Source of the DNA: an uncultured bacterium
GTDB taxonomy: Bacteria; Patescibacteria; JAEDAM01; Absconditabacterales; Absconditicoccaceae
Length of the DNA: 8,197 nucleotides
NCBI GenBank assembly: GCA_903904545.1
Contig: CAIVDB010000103.1
Span: 1-8,197 of the forward strand
Direction: 5' to 3'
The notes beneath the pieces were generated by a model, which saw only the letters and a program-made list of their open reading frames with translations, did not search any database and had not been told where the DNA came from. This document shows, piece after piece, positions 1-6,877 of the stretch. How positions within the stretch are numbered: position 1 is the stretch's first letter; every line of letters starts with the position of its first letter. The position numbers and the translations under genes were made by a program.

Positions 1-119
1 TCGATAGATGCTTTGAGATACATATTTTGGAGAATAGGGAGTGTAGCATTTTTTGCTACAAATCTTGTGACAATATCGATAATTTCAATAATTTTCGCTG
101 TTTCAAGAGAAATTTTCAT
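1..119 (-). CDS. dnaN: DNA polymerase III beta subunit (sliding clamp), N-terminal fragment
   Basis: The first 39 codons are visible and the rest lies beyond the left edge. The protein begins MKISLETAKIIEIIDIVTRF and continues VAKNATLPILQNMYLKAS. This is the usual start of the bacterial beta clamp: a short strand and helix, then the (T)LPIL(x)N(x)Y(L/I) signature of domain 1. The clamp encircles DNA and tethers the replicative polymerase. The ATG at 119 gives the normal beta-clamp N-terminus. No clear Shine-Dalgarno sequence precedes it. The gene lies 37 bp downstream of uppS on the same strand, so it could be co-transcribed. No TGA codon and no glycine occurs in the visible part. The identification rests on a short stretch, but the motif is distinctive. 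Confidence 0.8.
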   Translation of the reverse strand, partial: MKISLETAKIIEIIDIVTRFVAKNATLPILQNMYLKASI

Positions 120-156
120 GATGTGTGTGGGTAAGAAACTAAAGAATTACGTGTTT

Positions 157-858
157 TTATTTTCCAAAATTACGATTCTGAGCAATATGATCAAACCATT
201 GTAATGCAGCTTGATAATCCTCTACCTCCAATTCTGGACATTTCTTACTTGTGAAGAAGAGTTCTGCATATCCTATCCATCGGGACATAAACCCTGATGT
301 TCTTTGTGCTACGTCTCCTTTTGTTCTAATAACTAAGTCGATAGGAGGTATATCTCATAAGTCTAATGATTGACTAATTTGTTGTTCGGTAATCTGTTGC
401 ATATCTACCCCTTGTGTAGCAAGCTTATGAATCCCTCTTACAATCTCATCTCTTCCCCCATAATTGATGGCGAAGACGAAATATTTCCCTGTATTGTAAG
501 TATTTCTTTGTTGCTTAGCAATAAGATACTCTTTGAACTCTTCTGTGATCCCCTCAAAATTTCCTATTGGTTTGAAGTTTACTTGGTGTTCATGTAGGAA
601 ATCATCTAGATCTTCTTCTACTAATTTGTGCATATTCATTAGGAAATCAAATTCTTCTTTTGGTCTTTTGACTCCATTTTCTGTACTGAGTCCCCGTAAG
701 GTGAATATTTCTACATTGGTTTCTGTAAATGTATATCTAATGAGATCTAGTGCTTTCTCATAGGAGGTCATGTATGCCTCTGCTACTGATTTCTCATGAA
801 GTTTGGCTCGAGTTCTGTTTCCGTCTGGGATAATTGCTACATGTTTCGGATACTGCAT
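157..858 (-). CDS. uppS: Undecaprenyl diphosphate synthase (cis-prenyltransferase), one TGA=Gly codon
   Basis: The predicted 233 residues match the usual 220-255 of this family. The enzyme condenses isopentenyl units onto farnesyl diphosphate to make the C55 lipid carrier used in cell-wall synthesis. Visible motifs are HVAIIPDGNR with catalytic Asp12, LSTEN at 57-61 followed by KRP, FAINYGGRDEI, and the C-terminal block DLVIRTKGDVAQRTSGF then RWIGYAELFF, with the metal-binding Glu near 199. The TGA at 355-357 (residue 168) must be read through as Gly. Under the standard code the protein would lose this essential C-terminal block. I chose the ATG at 858 because it gives the standard N-terminus. 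A TTG at 882 would add eight residues, and neither start has a good Shine-Dalgarno. Oddities: two extra residues between RT and the RxSxF motif compared with E. coli-type enzymes, and no Gly-His after the DGN segment. The gene is divergent from prs. Confidence 0.9.
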
Positions 859-900
859 GTGGTCATAAAATGATAAATACAAAAAGCTCTACAAAGATAA

Positions 901-928
901 TTCATACATATTTATGAAGGATATTCAA
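901..928 (-). promoter_or_regulatory. Possible promoter for uppS
   Basis: On the minus strand a TTGAAT hexamer (923-928) and a TATGAA hexamer (901-906) are 16 bp apart. They lie 43 bp upstream of the uppS ATG. Each matches the sigma-70 consensus at about four of six positions, which is weak in AT-rich DNA. Confidence 0.25.
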
Positions 929-973
929 GGGAAAAGACTTACTGCTTTTTTGTTAATATTTTTTGCTTCTCTC

Positions 974-1001
974 TTGACTTTTGTTTATATATTTGTATAT
1001 C
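974..1001 (+). promoter_or_regulatory. Possible sigma-70 promoter for prs
   Basis: TTGACT (974-979) and TATATC (996-1001) are separated by 16 bp. This would place a transcription start near 1008 and give a leader of about 23 nt before the ATG at 1031. If the promoter is used, prs translation must begin at 1031 and the hydrophobic stretch encoded by 914-1030 is not made. Confidence 0.35.
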
Positions 1002-1030
1002 TCTTGTGATTTTATCATTTCCCCTTTCAA

Positions 1031-2593
1031 ATGATAGATATTGATGATGTTTCTCTCTTACCACACGCTTATCCGCTTCATTTTATTGGTGTAGATTGAA
1101 CGGAAGCAGTCATAGCAGATCTTGTGAAAAATTTTTCTACGAAATTTTCTTCTGTGTCGTCCGAAATTGTTCCTTATGCGTCTTTTGCTAATGGGGAAAC
1201 CCAGGTTATTCTCAAAGAGTCCGTCCGTGGTAAACATACTTTTGTCCTTGGTAATCGTGAATGAATCATTACTTCAATGTCTGGTCCCAAATATAATGAT
1301 AAACTTATCCAAGAATTACTCATTACACAATGTGCAAAAAATTTCTGAGCTAAGGGTATTGTAATGGATTGAATTCCTTCTTATGCTATTTTCTCTGCTC
1401 CTTTTTATAAACAACACCGTCCACCCTTCTCCTTTCCCTCAGTAAGTGATATTGGGAGTCTTGCTTGAGGTGATATTTCTTGATTAGTAGACTCTTTTCA
1501 TCATGAAGCTTTGCAACATGAATTATTATTCCCTTCTCGTCAAGAAAAAGTGCATTTGATTGCAACCCAAGATACTGCTGACTTTGTAGATAAAATGAAA
1601 CAATATCTTTGCAGTGTTTTATGATGTGATGCTGTGTCTTCGGAGGTGGTAGCATATCAAGAAGATAAGTTTGGCCGTACGATGGTCTCACTTTCTCAGT
1701 CTGTAGAGTGAAAACATACTTATGTAGTAGCTGATGTTAATGGGAAAAAAGAAGTTCCTGGTTTGCGTGTATGATATAATGATAGATTAATCCAAGCCCT
1801 TTTATTGTTTGATCTAGCTGATAAGTGACTCGCGAAGACAGTAAATACTGCTTTGACTTGCTTTCCTTATAGTAGACAGGATAAACCAACGCTTTGATGA
1901 TTGAAAGAAAGAGTATCTAGAGAACCCTCCTCTGCTCAATTTTTTGTGGATGTTTTGGAATGGTTCGGTATCGATTATGCACTTACTATGGATGTTCATA
2001 ATCCTGCTGTTATTAATAATTCTAGAACGACAAAATTCTGTAACTTATATACATGATGGTTTGTCAATCATATTGTTCAGATCCTTCAGAAAGAATGAAA
2101 GGAAGATATTGTTATTTGTCCCATGGATGAGTGATGACTCAAAAAAGTGTCTTCGATCTCAAAAGATTTATGTTTGCCTTACCTAACAGTCATTAAATGA
2201 AGAGATCTTTCTAAGGTAAATACGGTAGATATTATCAAGGTATATGGTGATGTACAAGGAAAACATATCGTTGTCCATGATGATATGTTAGATACTTGAG
2301 GAAGTTTGATAAAACTTATCAAAGAACTTAATGCTCTCGGTGCAGCAAGTGTATCCATTGTTATTACTCATGGTATGTTTAATAAAGATGCTATTGAGAA
2401 ATTACAGGTATTAAAAAATAATGGCATGTTTGATAAAATTTATGTTACAAATAGTGTCTATAGGGACGAGTCGTTTTATCCAGATCGAGTGGAAGTGATT
2501 GATTGTTCTCCTAATTTTGCAGATCCTATCGCCTCTATTGTTGAGGGTAAAAAAATTAATTATAACCTGCCGCTAACTCCTCTAGCTGCCTAA
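1031..2593 (+). CDS. prs: Ribose-phosphate diphosphokinase (PRPP synthetase) with duplicated N-terminal subdomain; 18 TGA=Gly codons
   Basis: With TGA read as Gly the frame is open for 520 residues. The enzyme makes PRPP from ribose 5-phosphate and ATP. Motifs seen: GETQVILKESVRGKHT (55-70), PYSRQDK (279-285, matching PYARQDRK), LTMDVHN (318-324, the DLHA region), ICPMDEGG (362-369, matching SPDxGG), VIKGRD (387-392, matching the KRR loop) and the PRPP loop HDDMLDTGGSL (416-426). Typical Prs is about 310 residues. The extra 200 come from a second copy of the N-terminal subdomain. Residues 43-119 resemble 203-283 in SSE(I/V)V, SVxGKHT(F/Y)V and YND(K/R)LIQ. Only the second copy keeps PYSRQDK. 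TGA supplies 18 of 37 glycines, including invariant ones. Start: ATG 1031 lies just before the domain and after a possible promoter. An in-frame ATG at 914 would add 39 residues with one membrane-helix-like stretch. Neither has a clear Shine-Dalgarno. Confidence 0.87.
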
Positions 2594-4050
2594 ATAATTT
2601 CTCCATAAAGTTTGAAGGGTACTCATTTGCTGATTTTTGCTTGAACAAAATCACCTGGCTTGTGAGTGGTCTTAGATTCTAAAATAATTTGTTTCATATT
2701 GTCGGTGTGGCCAATATATGCTTTTTGTCCTTTGTTATCTTGTATCTCATTTATTAGAACTCCCCTAGTATTCCCAATTTCTTTCTTATTATTTTCTTGA
2801 GAAATTTGTTTCAATAGCTCATTGAGTTTACTTCGTCTCTGATGCTTTACTGTATAAGGGATGTCGTCTGGAATGTTTTTTGCTGCGAACGTTCCTGGTC
2901 TAGGAGAATAGATGCCGATATAAATCATATCAAATCTTCCATAGGTAACTAAGTCTAATGTGGATTGGAAATCCTCTTCTGTCTCTCCCGGGAATCCCAC
3001 AATGATGTCGGTAGTGATGCTGATGTCTCTTTGGAGTCAGCGAATCTTGTCGATAAATGTTTTTGCTTGGTCTACAGAATATCCTCTGTGCATAGCTTTG
3101 AGTATAGAGTCTGAACCTGACTGGAATGGGATGTGGATGTGTGGACAGAGCTTGGGTTCCTTTTCGTGGAGTGCGAGTAAATCTGGTGAATAGTAGGTAG
3201 GATACGGCGATGTATATCTCAACCGTTGAAGTCCTTCCAGCTGTAAAATCTCTTTGAGAATCTGTACAAAGTCGGGATGTTTGTTTACTATTTGACCGAG
3301 TAAGGTAATTTCTTTTGCTCCATTTTCCAGATGAAGTTTTGCTTCTGCAATGATATCTTGGACAGGGAAATATTTCTCCAATCCTCTTGCATAAGGAACG
3401 ATACAGTAAGAACAAAATTGGTTACATCCGGTGGATATAGGGATATAAGCTGATGATTGATGCTTCTCTAGCATAGAGGTGTTGTCTTGGGGAAGTATTT
3501 TTTCATATTCGTTGAGGATCTCTTCTTCATAACTGATCTTGTATCCTAACTTGGGTAAAATCAGGGGAAGAAATCCCGTATCGTCTATTCTTCGCATCAA
3601 TTCAAGTTGAGGATATGTCTTGTGGAGATTGTAAAACTGGGGATTGAAGGCATTGTTTACTCACAGGATTGCAGAAGATTTCTCAGATGATTCCGGATGA
3701 TTAATTTCTTCTGTAGTGAATCATACAATTTGAGGATGGATATTTTTGATTGATCATATGAAATTACCGACTTTGAGCTTTGTACTTTCTGCTTTAAGCT
3801 TTCCACTTCTCATATTATGCTGGATCATACATCAGGTGATTCGCACTTTTTGGCGTGGATCGAGTTCTTTGAGTTTTCCTGTGATTTTATCTTCAGATTT
3901 TTGTCTGACGGAACAGGTATCGAAGATTACAATATCGGCTTCTTGGATATTTTCTGTATAAGTAAATCAGCAATGGGTAAGTATTGCTTTGATCCTTGCA
4001 CTATCTGCATAATTCATTTGGCAACCAAAGATGAGGATATGGAACTTCAT
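2590..4050 (-). CDS. miaB: tRNA-2-methylthio-N6-isopentenyladenosine synthase (radical SAM methylthiotransferase), 7 TGA=Gly codons
   Basis: The 486-residue protein adds the methylthio group to i6A37 of tRNAs using two Fe-S clusters. The N-terminal UPF0004 domain has its three cluster cysteines at Cys10 (FGCQMNYADS), Cys46 (DTCSVRQKSEDK) and Cys74 (ITGCM, with its Gly encoded by TGA at 3832-3834). The radical SAM cluster is Cys209, Cys213 and Cys216 in STGCNQFCSYC, followed by VPYARG, ITLLGQ, HIPFQSGSDSILKAMHRGY and DIIVGFPGETEEDF. The C-terminus is a TRAM-like domain ending GDFVQAKISKG then LYGEII. CQMN(x)xDS and the order of motifs favour MiaB over RimO or MtaB. The stretch between Cys74 and Cys209 is about 60 residues longer than I expect from E. 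coli MiaB. TGA supplies 7 of about 31 glycines. The stop overlaps that of convergent prs. Start ATG 4050 gives the canonical N-terminus, without a strong ribosome binding site. Confidence 0.93.
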
Positions 4051-4067
4051 GTGAATGGAGAATCTAA

Positions 4068-4151
4068 AATTACGAATTACGAATTACGAATTACGAATTA
4101 CGAATATCATTATTAGTTATTAGTTTTTACTTATTAATTATTAATTACTGG
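4068..4151. repeat. 84-bp array with strict 7-bp periodicity, upstream of miaB
   Basis: Five perfect tandem copies of AATTACG (4068-4102) are followed in the same 7-bp register by AATATCA, TTATTAG twice, TTTTTAC, TTATTAA twice and TTACTGG. That makes 12 heptads in phase although the unit sequence changes. The array begins 17 bp upstream of the miaB ATG and would form its 5' leader. It is unlikely to code, since a TAA closes the miaB frame at 4084-4086. Confidence 0.9.
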
Positions 4152-4201
4152 AGATGAACATACTGATTCATTTCTTTTATTCAATAGAAAATAAAAAGCT
4201 C

Positions 4202-4229
4202 TTGCAATTGACATTTTAATGATTATATG
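4202..4229 (+). promoter_or_regulatory. Possible promoter for the 4267-6656 cluster
   Basis: TTGCAA (4202-4207) and TATATG (4224-4229) are 16 bp apart, each matching about four of six consensus positions. A start near 4236 would give a short leader to the ATG at 4267. An overlapping perfect TTGACA at 4208-4213 has no suitably spaced -10. Confidence 0.3.
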
Positions 4230-4266
4230 TGGCCCGCTTATTATTTTTAATTTTTTTCATGAAGAT

Positions 4267-4608
4267 ATGTTAGATGTACATTGAAATAGTAAAAATGGTG
4301 AAAATGGCAATTCCTTGAATATTAAACAGATATGAAAAAATAATATTATAGATCTTACGTGGAAGCAAATCCAAGATGCGTTTTCTTTTGATCGTTTTTT
4401 TCTTTCTAGAAATAAATTTACAAGCAAAGATCATTTCTTTTTGAAATCTCGTGATTGTTGTGGGAAATGTAGATATTCTCTTTTTGTAGAGCTTACTCAA
4501 ACATCTAGTTTATCCCATAATAGCATAAATACCCACTCTACTGAGCACGTTCTTGCAGATTTCCCTGAGACTCAATGTAAAAAAAAATTTCCCTTTTTGG
4601 AAGGATAA
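4267..4608 (+). CDS. Hypothetical protein, 113 residues, visible only with TGA=Gly
   Basis: I do not recognise this protein. The frame is open from ATG 4267 to TAA 4606-4608 when TGA at 4282 and 4333 is read as Gly. The N-terminus is Asn/Gly-rich (GNSKNGENGNS, 6-16). It is followed by a mixed, Lys/Phe-rich body, a cysteine cluster DCCGKC at 63-68, a polar Ser/His/Asn stretch at about 79-95, and a basic C-terminus QCKKKF. There is no signal peptide or membrane helix. DCCGKC might bind metal, but that is a guess. Codon choice is mixed and no stop occurs in 113 codons of AT-rich DNA. The TAATG overlap with the next potential start supports a real, coupled gene. An alternative ATG at 4219 adds 16 residues but would overlap the proposed -10. 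Without this gene the stretch from 4051 to 4620 would be empty. Confidence 0.55.
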
Positions 4609-4620
4609 TGTGTAGTATTT

Positions 4621-5679
4621 TTGTTTGCAAATATAGAAGAAAACCATAAATTTTTCCAAAGTATTTATCTTGTATCGCTTTGTATGGTATATGTCATTTC
4701 TTCTGCTGGGTTACTTATATTTTCTGGATTTGCTTATTTTTTTCCTCGTCAGTATATCTCTGAACTGTTTTTGAGTTTTCTCCCTTATCGGAGTGCTCTT
4801 TTCTTTTTTGGCTTATTTCTTTCTTTAGTCTTCTTGAGACGTTATATGCGTAGTATCTCCTTGTGAAAAATCCTTCCCTGGTGGTACAAACTGAGCGGAC
4901 TTTTTTCTCTGTGTTTTGCAGTCTTGTTCTTTCTTTCTTCATCTCAAGTTTCTCATTTTTATACTCAGAACGCTTTGCTCCAAAACTCAGGTGATTCACT
5001 TACCGTGCTTTTTGCTAATATTCATAAGAATAATGCTCAGTATACATGACTTCAAGATTTAATCATCCGTACTGATCCTGATCTTATTTTATTTGTCGAA
5101 TTTGCAAATCATCATTATGAATATCTCAAACCTTTTCTCAAGGCTCGTTATCCCTATACCAATAGTACAACTTGGAATAAACAATTTATAGGAAGTATGG
5201 TCTTTAGTAAACAGAAAATAGAAAATTGGGCAGATAATTTCCCTCAGGGGATGTGGAGATATGGCTATTTTTCTTTGTATCTCAAGGATCGCCCTTATTA
5301 TTTCTATCTTATCCATACAAGTTCCCCAGACTCTTATGCTCATTTTGTAATGAGAAATGCTCAGATAGCTACTTTTGATAAAGATTTTGCTGCTCATGCA
5401 CAACAAAGACCTGAATGAAGCCCTATCGTTGTGGTATGAGATTTTAATACTACTCCATGGTCTGCGTATTACAGCGATATCGAACGTGTATTTTCAGGTA
5501 CCCTTACTAATGTAGGGAGTACACTCCCCTTTCTTCGTACTTGGAAATTATCTTTATTCCCCCTTATTCAAGCACATATTGATCATGTCTGGGCGTCTTC
5601 TGGGAATATTCAGTCTATTATGTCCCTTCCTGTCCTAGGATCAGATCACTCAGCATATCTCTTTGAGGTTCGTTATTAA
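4621..5679 (+). CDS. Membrane-anchored endonuclease/exonuclease/phosphatase (EEP) family protein, 4 TGA=Gly codons
   Basis: The 352-residue protein has three hydrophobic segments (about 12-42, 56-72 and 86-106), then an EEP (DNase I-like) domain from about 127 to the end. Its motifs appear in order: FANIHKNN (Asn133), LILFVEFAN with metal ligand Glu160, IHTSSP with His232, VVVGDFNTTPWS with Asp274 and Asn276, HIDHVWAS with Asp321 and His322, and LGSDHSAYLF with Asp342 and His343. All catalytic residues are present. The Gly of GDFN is a TGA (5437-5439). The layout resembles YafD-type proteins, with the catalytic domain probably outside the membrane. The substrate cannot be told: nucleic acid, phospholipid or inositol phosphate are all possible. 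Start is uncertain. TTG 4621 is the first in-frame start but is 15 nt from the nearest ribosome binding site. ATG 4684 would trim the first helix. ATG 4608 has the right site but is one frame off. Confidence 0.88.
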
Positions 5680-5701
5680 GCACTCATTTAGGAAGAGAAA
5701 T

Positions 5702-5735
5702 TTGCTTTTTTGTTAAAAAAGCTTATAATTATAAG
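5702..5735 (+). promoter_or_regulatory. Promoter-like region with perfect TATAAT inside a palindrome, before the TIM-barrel gene
   Basis: A perfect TATAAT (5724-5729) lies 16 bp after a weak TTGCTT (5702-5707). It sits inside a perfect 14-bp palindrome, CTTATAATTATAAG (5722-5735), which could be an operator. Just upstream, GCTTTTTT and AAAAAAGC (5704-5722) form an 8-bp A/T hairpin with a 3-nt loop. The hairpin might act as a weak terminator for the EEP gene but has no following U-run. A start near 5736 would leave almost no leader before the TTG at 5745. Confidence 0.45.
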
Positions 5736-5744
5736 AGGAAAAAA

Positions 5745-6656
5745 TTGTCAAAAAACATCACTGTTCAGATACTGTCCTTTTATTCGTTTCTATGCCTTAT
5801 GATCATCAAAAAAGAAAAAACTGAAGTTACTTCATCGTTAGGGTCTGTCAAAGACTTTCTTTTTGTGGATGATAGTGTGAATCCTCTTTCTGGTCCGAAA
5901 TATGTCTTTAGTTCTGACTCTTTGTCTGGCTATGGACTTGATCTTGTTTTTCAATTGGTCAAAGAGGCTTGATTTGATGGTTTAGACCTTGCTTTGTGGA
6001 AAAATTTTGATGCACGGAATGTGGAATATGTACAGAAACTTTCTGAGAAACATCAACTGCCTGTCGCTATCGTACAAGTCTCGTCTTCTGTCAATCAAAA
6101 AGAAATGACTAAGGCATTGGATATGTGTGAAGCATTAGGAACTACTACGATCACTATCAATGCACCAACAATGTTTAATTATAAAAGTTATTCCTACCTT
6201 ACGGACGTTCTTCCTCGTTTGAGAGAGGACTATCCCCATATTCGTTTTTCAATTATCAATCCTGAAGATGCAAGTCTTTTTGCCTTGCCTATTCCTCAAT
6301 ATCGTTTTAGTAATCTTGCAGAAATTGTCAAAAAACACCATTGTTATCTTGCCTTGGATGTCGCTAATATGAATTCAGCGACCTTGGAAGATGATATGAT
6401 GAGGAAACTCAAGGACTTTGTCCCTTACCTTTCTACTGTATATATCTCTGATAAGTCTAGAACTGGAGTCTCGCATCTTATCCCTGGCGAAGGAGTGCTC
6501 AAACTCAATTCTTTGTTAGGAAAACTACAGTCAAATGGCTATTCACGTTACTTTAGCAGCAAAATAACTTTCTCTAAATCTGACTTATCTGATGGAGAAA
6601 AAATCCTCGCATTGCTCAAAGAAGTGAGAAAATTTTATAACGAAGCTATAGCTTAA
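5745..6656 (+). CDS. Xylose-isomerase-like TIM barrel protein (sugar phosphate isomerase/epimerase family), one TGA=Gly codon
   Basis: The protein has 303 residues. The barrel begins near residue 50 (GPKYVFSSDSLSGYG), then LVKEAGFDGLDLALW with its Gly from the TGA at 5970-5972. It continues through IINPED (171-175), YLALDVANMN (201-210), VYISD (232-236), SHLIPGEGVLKL (243-254) and NGYSRYF. This order matches the AP-endonuclease-2/xylose-isomerase-like family. Several usual metal ligands look replaced: Asn208 where LDxxH is expected, Tyr233 instead of His in the (V)H(I)xD motif, and Lys273 where a late Glu is usual. Glu174, Asp205, Asp236 and His244 remain. Activity is therefore uncertain. The start TTG 5745 has AGAGGA five bases upstream, the best ribosome binding site in the window. 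ATG 5799 is an alternative that removes 18 residues. About 50 N-terminal residues precede the recognisable barrel. Confidence 0.75.
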
Positions 6657-6680
6657 ATAATGAATATATGCCTATAAATC

Positions 6681-6832
6681 CCGTATCCCCGGTTTTGTCA
6701 TCCCGGTGTTTTTGGTGAGGTACGAACCTGCGACCCTGCCTACCGGCAGGCAGGCGGGATCTTACCGGGGCAATCTATTTAATGAAGATTCCGGCCGCAT
6801 CCCGACCGGTCGGGAAATATCGCCGGAATGAC
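6681..6832. repeat. GC-rich palindromic element with imperfect terminal inverted repeats (MITE/REP-like)
   Basis: This block is strikingly GC-rich for the window. GTCATCCCGG (6697-6706) and CCGGAATGAC (6823-6832) are inverted with one mismatch and bound a 136-bp unit. Inside are the hairpin CCTGCC-TACC-GGCAGG (6735-6750), a perfect 14-bp palindrome CCCGACCGGTCGGG (6801-6814), and CCGGGG (6765-6770), which pairs with CCCCGG (6687-6692) just outside the left repeat. No open reading frame of note is present. It lies between the end of the TIM-barrel gene and the terminator. I recall GC-rich palindromes of this kind scattered in other CPR genomes, but have not checked. Confidence 0.7.
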
Positions 6833-6844
6833 AATGAGACGAGG

Positions 6845-6872
6845 AAAAATCTGCCGATGTGGGCAGATTTTT
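6845..6872. terminator. Bidirectional Rho-independent terminator
   Basis: AAAAATCTGCC and GGCAGATTTTT form a perfect 11-bp stem with a 6-nt loop (6856-6861). It has a T-run on the plus strand and an A-run upstream, so it can work in both directions. It lies 188 bp after the TIM-barrel stop on the plus strand and only five bases after the stop of the small minus-strand gene ending at 6878. Confidence 0.9.
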
Positions 6873-6877
6873 CTTTA

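Noticed and set aside
1386..1999. Minus-strand open frames within prs
   Set aside because: Prs motifs run continuously on the plus strand across this region once TGA is read as Gly.
1097..2299. prs as a degraded pseudogene with many stops
   Set aside because: All in-frame interruptions are TGA, none TAA or TAG, and they fall on conserved Gly positions, so it is an intact gene under code 25.
2930..3415. A 161-codon minus-strand frame inside miaB
   Set aside because: It lies in a different frame from miaB, which has all family motifs over the same DNA. Its composition is Arg/Ser/Thr-rich, as in an out-of-frame shadow.
4068..4102. CRISPR array
   Set aside because: The copies are contiguous 7-bp units without spacers, and there is no cas gene in the window.
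4270..4500. A 76-codon minus-strand frame opposite the 113-residue hypothetical gene
   Set aside because: It starts only at TTG with a TAA just upstream and is shorter than the plus-strand frame, which also has the TAATG junction to the next gene.
5792..5876. Alternative start ATG 5792 for the TIM-barrel gene (MPYDHQKRKN)
   Set aside because: It is out of frame with the barrel and ends at a TAG after 27 codons. The in-frame TTG 5745 has a good ribosome binding site.
6711..6780. tRNA-like T-arm (GGTTCGTACC on the minus strand) in the GC-rich element
   Set aside because: The flanking bases do not form a T-stem, and no acceptor, D-arm or anticodon arm can be drawn. The similarity is limited to a few bases.
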